Shown here piece by piece: positions 31,607-33,571 of a stretch of DNA of 33,571 nucleotides. A program made the translations under genes and the position numbers. The DNA is from Bacteroidia bacterium (GTDB lineage: Bacteria > Bacteroidota > Bacteroidia > Cytophagales > JAAEPT01), in the NCBI GenBank assembly GCA_030431525.1, contig JAUIJC010000043.1, positions 1 to 33,571 of the forward strand. Direction: 5' to 3'. Each line of letters begins with the position of its first letter. Position 1 is the stretch's first letter. The notes under the pieces were generated by a model that was given only the letters and a program-made list of their open reading frames with translations, ran no database searches and was not told the DNA's origin.

Positions 31607-32821
31607 ATGGCACTTTCTCCATCAACGATTGAAGTAGTCAAGGCTACGGCCCCAGTATTGGCGGTTCACGGCGAGCAAATCATCAAGGTTTTCTATGGGC
31701 ATCTTTTCACGGATTATCCAGTGATGAAGAACGTCTTCAATATGACGCATCAGAAAACGGGTGACCAACCTCGAAGTCTTGCTCATGCCGTACATGCTTA
31801 TGCCTCACATATTGACAATTTACCTGCTTTGAAGGGGGCAGTCGAGCAGATTGTCCACAAACATGTTTCAGTGAATGTCAAGCCGGAGCATTATCCCATC
31901 GTAGGGAGTTTATTGCTACGTTCCATCAAGGAGGTTTTGGGTGAGTCCGCAACTCCAGAAATCATGCGTGCATGGGAGGAGGCGTATAATTTTTTGGCGG
32001 ATTTGCTGATTGAGGCGGAGGAAAAGCTTTACCAAGAGCATGAGCAGAAAAAGGGTGGATGGCGTGACGGAAAAACCTTTGTGGTCTTTAAGAAGGTGAA
32101 GGAAAGCGAGGAGATTTATAGTTTTTATTTGAAGCCTGAGGATGGTGGTGAGGTACCCGCCTTTGAGGAAGGTCAATATTTGGGTGTTCAGGTGAAAGTG
32201 GATGGAGCAGAATATCTGCGGACACGAAATTACAGCCTTTCCAACGCTTCGGGCGAAGGCTATTATCGCATCAGTGTCAAAGATGAGGGGGATAACGCCA
32301 CTTCGGCTTACATGCACCAATTCTTGAAGGAAGGGGATACCCTAACTGTTTTCCCGCCAGCTGGGGTGTTTACTTTGGCAAACAAAAATGCTCCTGCGGT
32401 ATTTATCAGCGGAGGAATTGGGCAGACGCCGTTGTTGAGTATGCTCCAAGCCTTGTTGAAGGATGGCACTCCACAGCCAATTCATTACATTCATGCATGT
32501 AGGAATGGTCAGGTTCATGCCTTTGGTGAGCAATTGCGCCAATGGGAAAATGCGCATGATAACCTCAAGTACGCTTGTTTGTATGAGGAGCCTACGGTGC
32601 AGGATATTTCCAAGGGTGGATTTGAAGGCGAGGGGAGATTGGATGCGGACTTCCTGAAAAAATACCTGATTGAGGGAGCGGATTATTATTTCTGTGGACC
32701 AAAAGGTTTTATGCGCTCCGTCAAGGAACTGTTGAATGCCTTGGGCGTGCCCGATGAAAAGCAACATTTTGAGTTCTTTGGTCCGATGGCGGATATCGCT
32801 CCTGAGCGGGTGAATGCGTGA
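31607..32821 (+). CDS. hmp: Flavohaemoglobin, nitric oxide dioxygenase
   Basis: Hmp converts nitric oxide and oxygen to nitrate using NADPH, FAD and haem. The globin domain (residues 1-~140) has the distal Tyr30 and Gln54 and the proximal His86 (in HKHVSVN), matching E. coli Tyr29, Gln53 and His85. The reductase part has the FAD motif RTRNYSLSN, then the NAD(P) site GGIGQTPLLSML, and ends with YYFCGPKGFM and HFEFFGPM. The 404 residues give the usual full length. It is divergent from the FNR-like regulator with about 130 bp between the preferred starts. The gap holds no obvious palindromic FNR or NsrR operator. A terminator follows. Control by the adjacent regulator is inferred from position. 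Confidence 0.95.
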   Translation: MALSPSTIEVVKATAPVLAVHGEQIIKVFYGHLFTDYPVMKNVFNMTHQKTGDQPRSLAHAVHAYASHIDNLPALKGAVEQIVHKHVSVNVKPEHYPIVGSLLLRSIKEVLGESATPEIMRAWEEAYNFLADLLIEAEEKLYQEHEQKKGGWRDGKTFVVFKKVKESEEIYSFYLKPEDGGEVPAFEEGQYLGVQVKVDGAEYLRTRNYSLSNASGEGYYRISVKDEGDNATSAYMHQFLKEGDTLTVFPPAGVFTLANKNAPAVFISGGIGQTPLLSMLQALLKDGTPQPIHYIHACRNGQVHAFGEQLRQWENAHDNLKYACLYEEPTVQDISKGGFEGEGRLDADFLKKYLIEGADYYFCGPKGFMRSVKELLNALGVPDEKQHFEFFGPMADIAPERVNA

Positions 32822-32835
32822 TTTTATGTAGGAAC

Positions 32836-32878
32836 CCCGCCTGTTTTTGATGGAGCAGGCGGGATTATTTTCTTTTTG
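32836..32878 (+). terminator. Terminator of hmp
   Basis: CCCGCCTG (32836-32843) pairs perfectly with CAGGCGGG (32856-32863) around a 12-nt loop. ATTATTTTCTTTTTG follows, 15 bases after the hmp stop codon. Confidence 0.85.
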
Positions 32879-32913
32879 AAAATGATCCTAAGTATGATCG
32901 GGTTGTTGTTTTT

Positions 32914-33375
32914 TTAAGAATATTTGAATTTCCAATCATTCAACAGTTTAGCAAGGTCTTCGGCTTTCATGCCATACGTGTTTGGTAGACCGCCTTCACT
33001 TCCAGAGAGATTACGAGCTACTTTTTTTCCAGAGCTATGTTTGTTATGTTCTTTTGAGTAGTTAAACATAACCATCTTGTTTGTTCCTATTATTCCAGTG
33101 GTGAATGATTCTATATCTGACCAACTAGTGAAGTGAGACTTATATAAGTTTCGAATTTCAAATCCTTTTGATGTTAATTTTAAATAAGATGAGTTTGGTA
33201 GAAGTTGAATGAGAAAGACAATGATGCCTAAACCAAAAAATAATATTGATGACCAAGCAATAAATGGCTTGTTGTCCTTAATGAAAAATCCTGCTGTCAC
33301 AAATAGGATAGAGATCAATAGCAGACCTAATGTTTTAAGTTTTTTGGGTTTTAAAATCTTGGTTTCTTCTTTCAT
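32914..33375 (-). CDS. Small membrane protein, STM3941-like
   Basis: The 153-residue protein has two predicted transmembrane helices (LGLLLISILFVTAGFFI at about 16-32 and IAWSSILFFGLGIIVFLI at about 39-56). A PH-like cytoplasmic tail follows: YLKLTSKGFEIRNLYKSHFTSWSDIESFTT, then MVMFNYSKEH and a conserved end (LPNTYGMKAEDLAKLLNDWKFKY). This tail order resembles the STM3941 family as I recall it, known only as a membrane protein of unknown function. The gene is visibly richer in A and T than its neighbours, which may mean recent acquisition or relaxed codon choice. It is monocistronic on the minus strand. Confidence 0.78.
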   Translation of the reverse strand: MKEETKILKPKKLKTLGLLLISILFVTAGFFIKDNKPFIAWSSILFFGLGIIVFLIQLLPNSSYLKLTSKGFEIRNLYKSHFTSWSDIESFTTGIIGTNKMVMFNYSKEHNKHSSGKKVARNLSGSEGGLPNTYGMKAEDLAKLLNDWKFKYS

Positions 33376-33448
33376 GTAAGTTTTAATTAGGAGCCCTTTT
33401 TTTTAGGGTGAGTTTGCAAGATATTTGAAATTCCCTTCACAAAATTAT

Positions 33449-33496
33449 AAAACACAAAGCCCGCTTGCTTCTCACAGCAAACGGGCTTTGTGTTTT
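33449..33496. terminator. Bidirectional terminator at right end
   Basis: A 15-bp perfect stem (AAAACACAAAGCCCG at 33449-33463 with its complement at 33482-33496) continues inward with one mismatch to a small loop. A-run and T-run flank it on both sides. It immediately follows the stop codon of the partial minus-strand gene and is the upstream boundary of the small membrane-protein gene. Confidence 0.87.
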
Positions 33497-33571
33497 ACCC
33501 CTTTCCAAGGAATTTTTTGGGGAAGAAGAGCATGCCGAAACATTCTCCGTCCTCCTTGCTTAGGTGTCGGT
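33495..33571 (-). CDS. C-terminal end of an unidentified minus-strand gene (cut by window)
   Basis: On the minus strand, one frame is open from the right edge to a TAA at 33495-33497, giving the last 24 residues: HLSKEDGECFGMLFF and PKKFLGKG within them. The other frames are less plausible (one contains an early stop). The residue mix looks protein-like, and the stop sits directly before a strong terminator hairpin, as expected for a real gene end. Too little is present to name a family. Confidence 0.55.
   Translation of the reverse strand, partial: RHLSKEDGECFGMLFFPKKFLGKG

Overview
The window looks like a chromosomal segment of a Bacteroidota bacterium, most likely a Cytophagales-type marine or soil organism; genus not determinable from sequence alone. 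The reasons are: three type IX secretion system (T9SS) cargo proteins with sorting domains (one type B/CHU_C, two type A), Bacteroidota-type promoters (TTTG, a spacer of about 19 nt, then TAnnTTTG), mostly absent Shine-Dalgarno sequences, a DUF4421 outer-membrane protein and a DUF4349 lipoprotein.

Layout. 1-12973 is the 3' part of a giant gene (more than 4,300 codons, open at the left edge). It encodes a surface protein with about 42 tandem domains of about 88 residues, four more divergent Ig/PKD-like domains and a T9SS type B C-terminal domain. It ends at a strong terminator. 13083-14499 holds two convergent metabolic genes (VOC/PhnB-like protein, NmrA-like reductase) sharing a bidirectional terminator. 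14693-16478 holds ffh, with a recognisable promoter and an unusual repeat-containing leader, and a tRNA-Cys with its own promoter and terminator. 16608-18553 is a serine hydrolase followed by a 2H phosphoesterase (LigT-like). 18528-21479 is a DUF4421 gene overlapping both neighbours, divergent from a T9SS-secreted clan GH-A-like glycoside hydrolase. 21512-23275 is an intact IS1182-family insertion sequence whose two ends each fold into an inward-facing terminator. 23290-27031 (minus strand) holds an uncharacterised helical protein, a GT4 glycosyltransferase and a DUF4349 lipoprotein, with a complex 116-bp palindromic element between the last two. 27135-28283 is an FG-GAP/VCBS-repeat T9SS cargo protein. 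28427-29992 is pyrR-pyrB, separated by a striking 7-nt-periodic repeat. 30214-30728 is a type II toxin-antitoxin pair followed by a REP-like palindrome. 30779-32821 is a Crp/Fnr regulator with FNR-like cysteines, divergent from flavohaemoglobin hmp. The right end has a small membrane protein and the last 24 codons of an unidentified minus-strand gene.

Themes. Three secreted or surface proteins imply an active T9SS elsewhere in the genome. The Fnr-like regulator and Hmp form a plausible nitric-oxide/oxygen response pair. Several kinds of small repeat (heptamer arrays, GTAGnGAC palindromes, an IS) sit in the intergenic gaps. No fully new multi-gene system is evident. The most unusual signals are the giant repeat protein, the heptamer arrays next to the ffh and pyrB start codons, and the compound palindromic elements.
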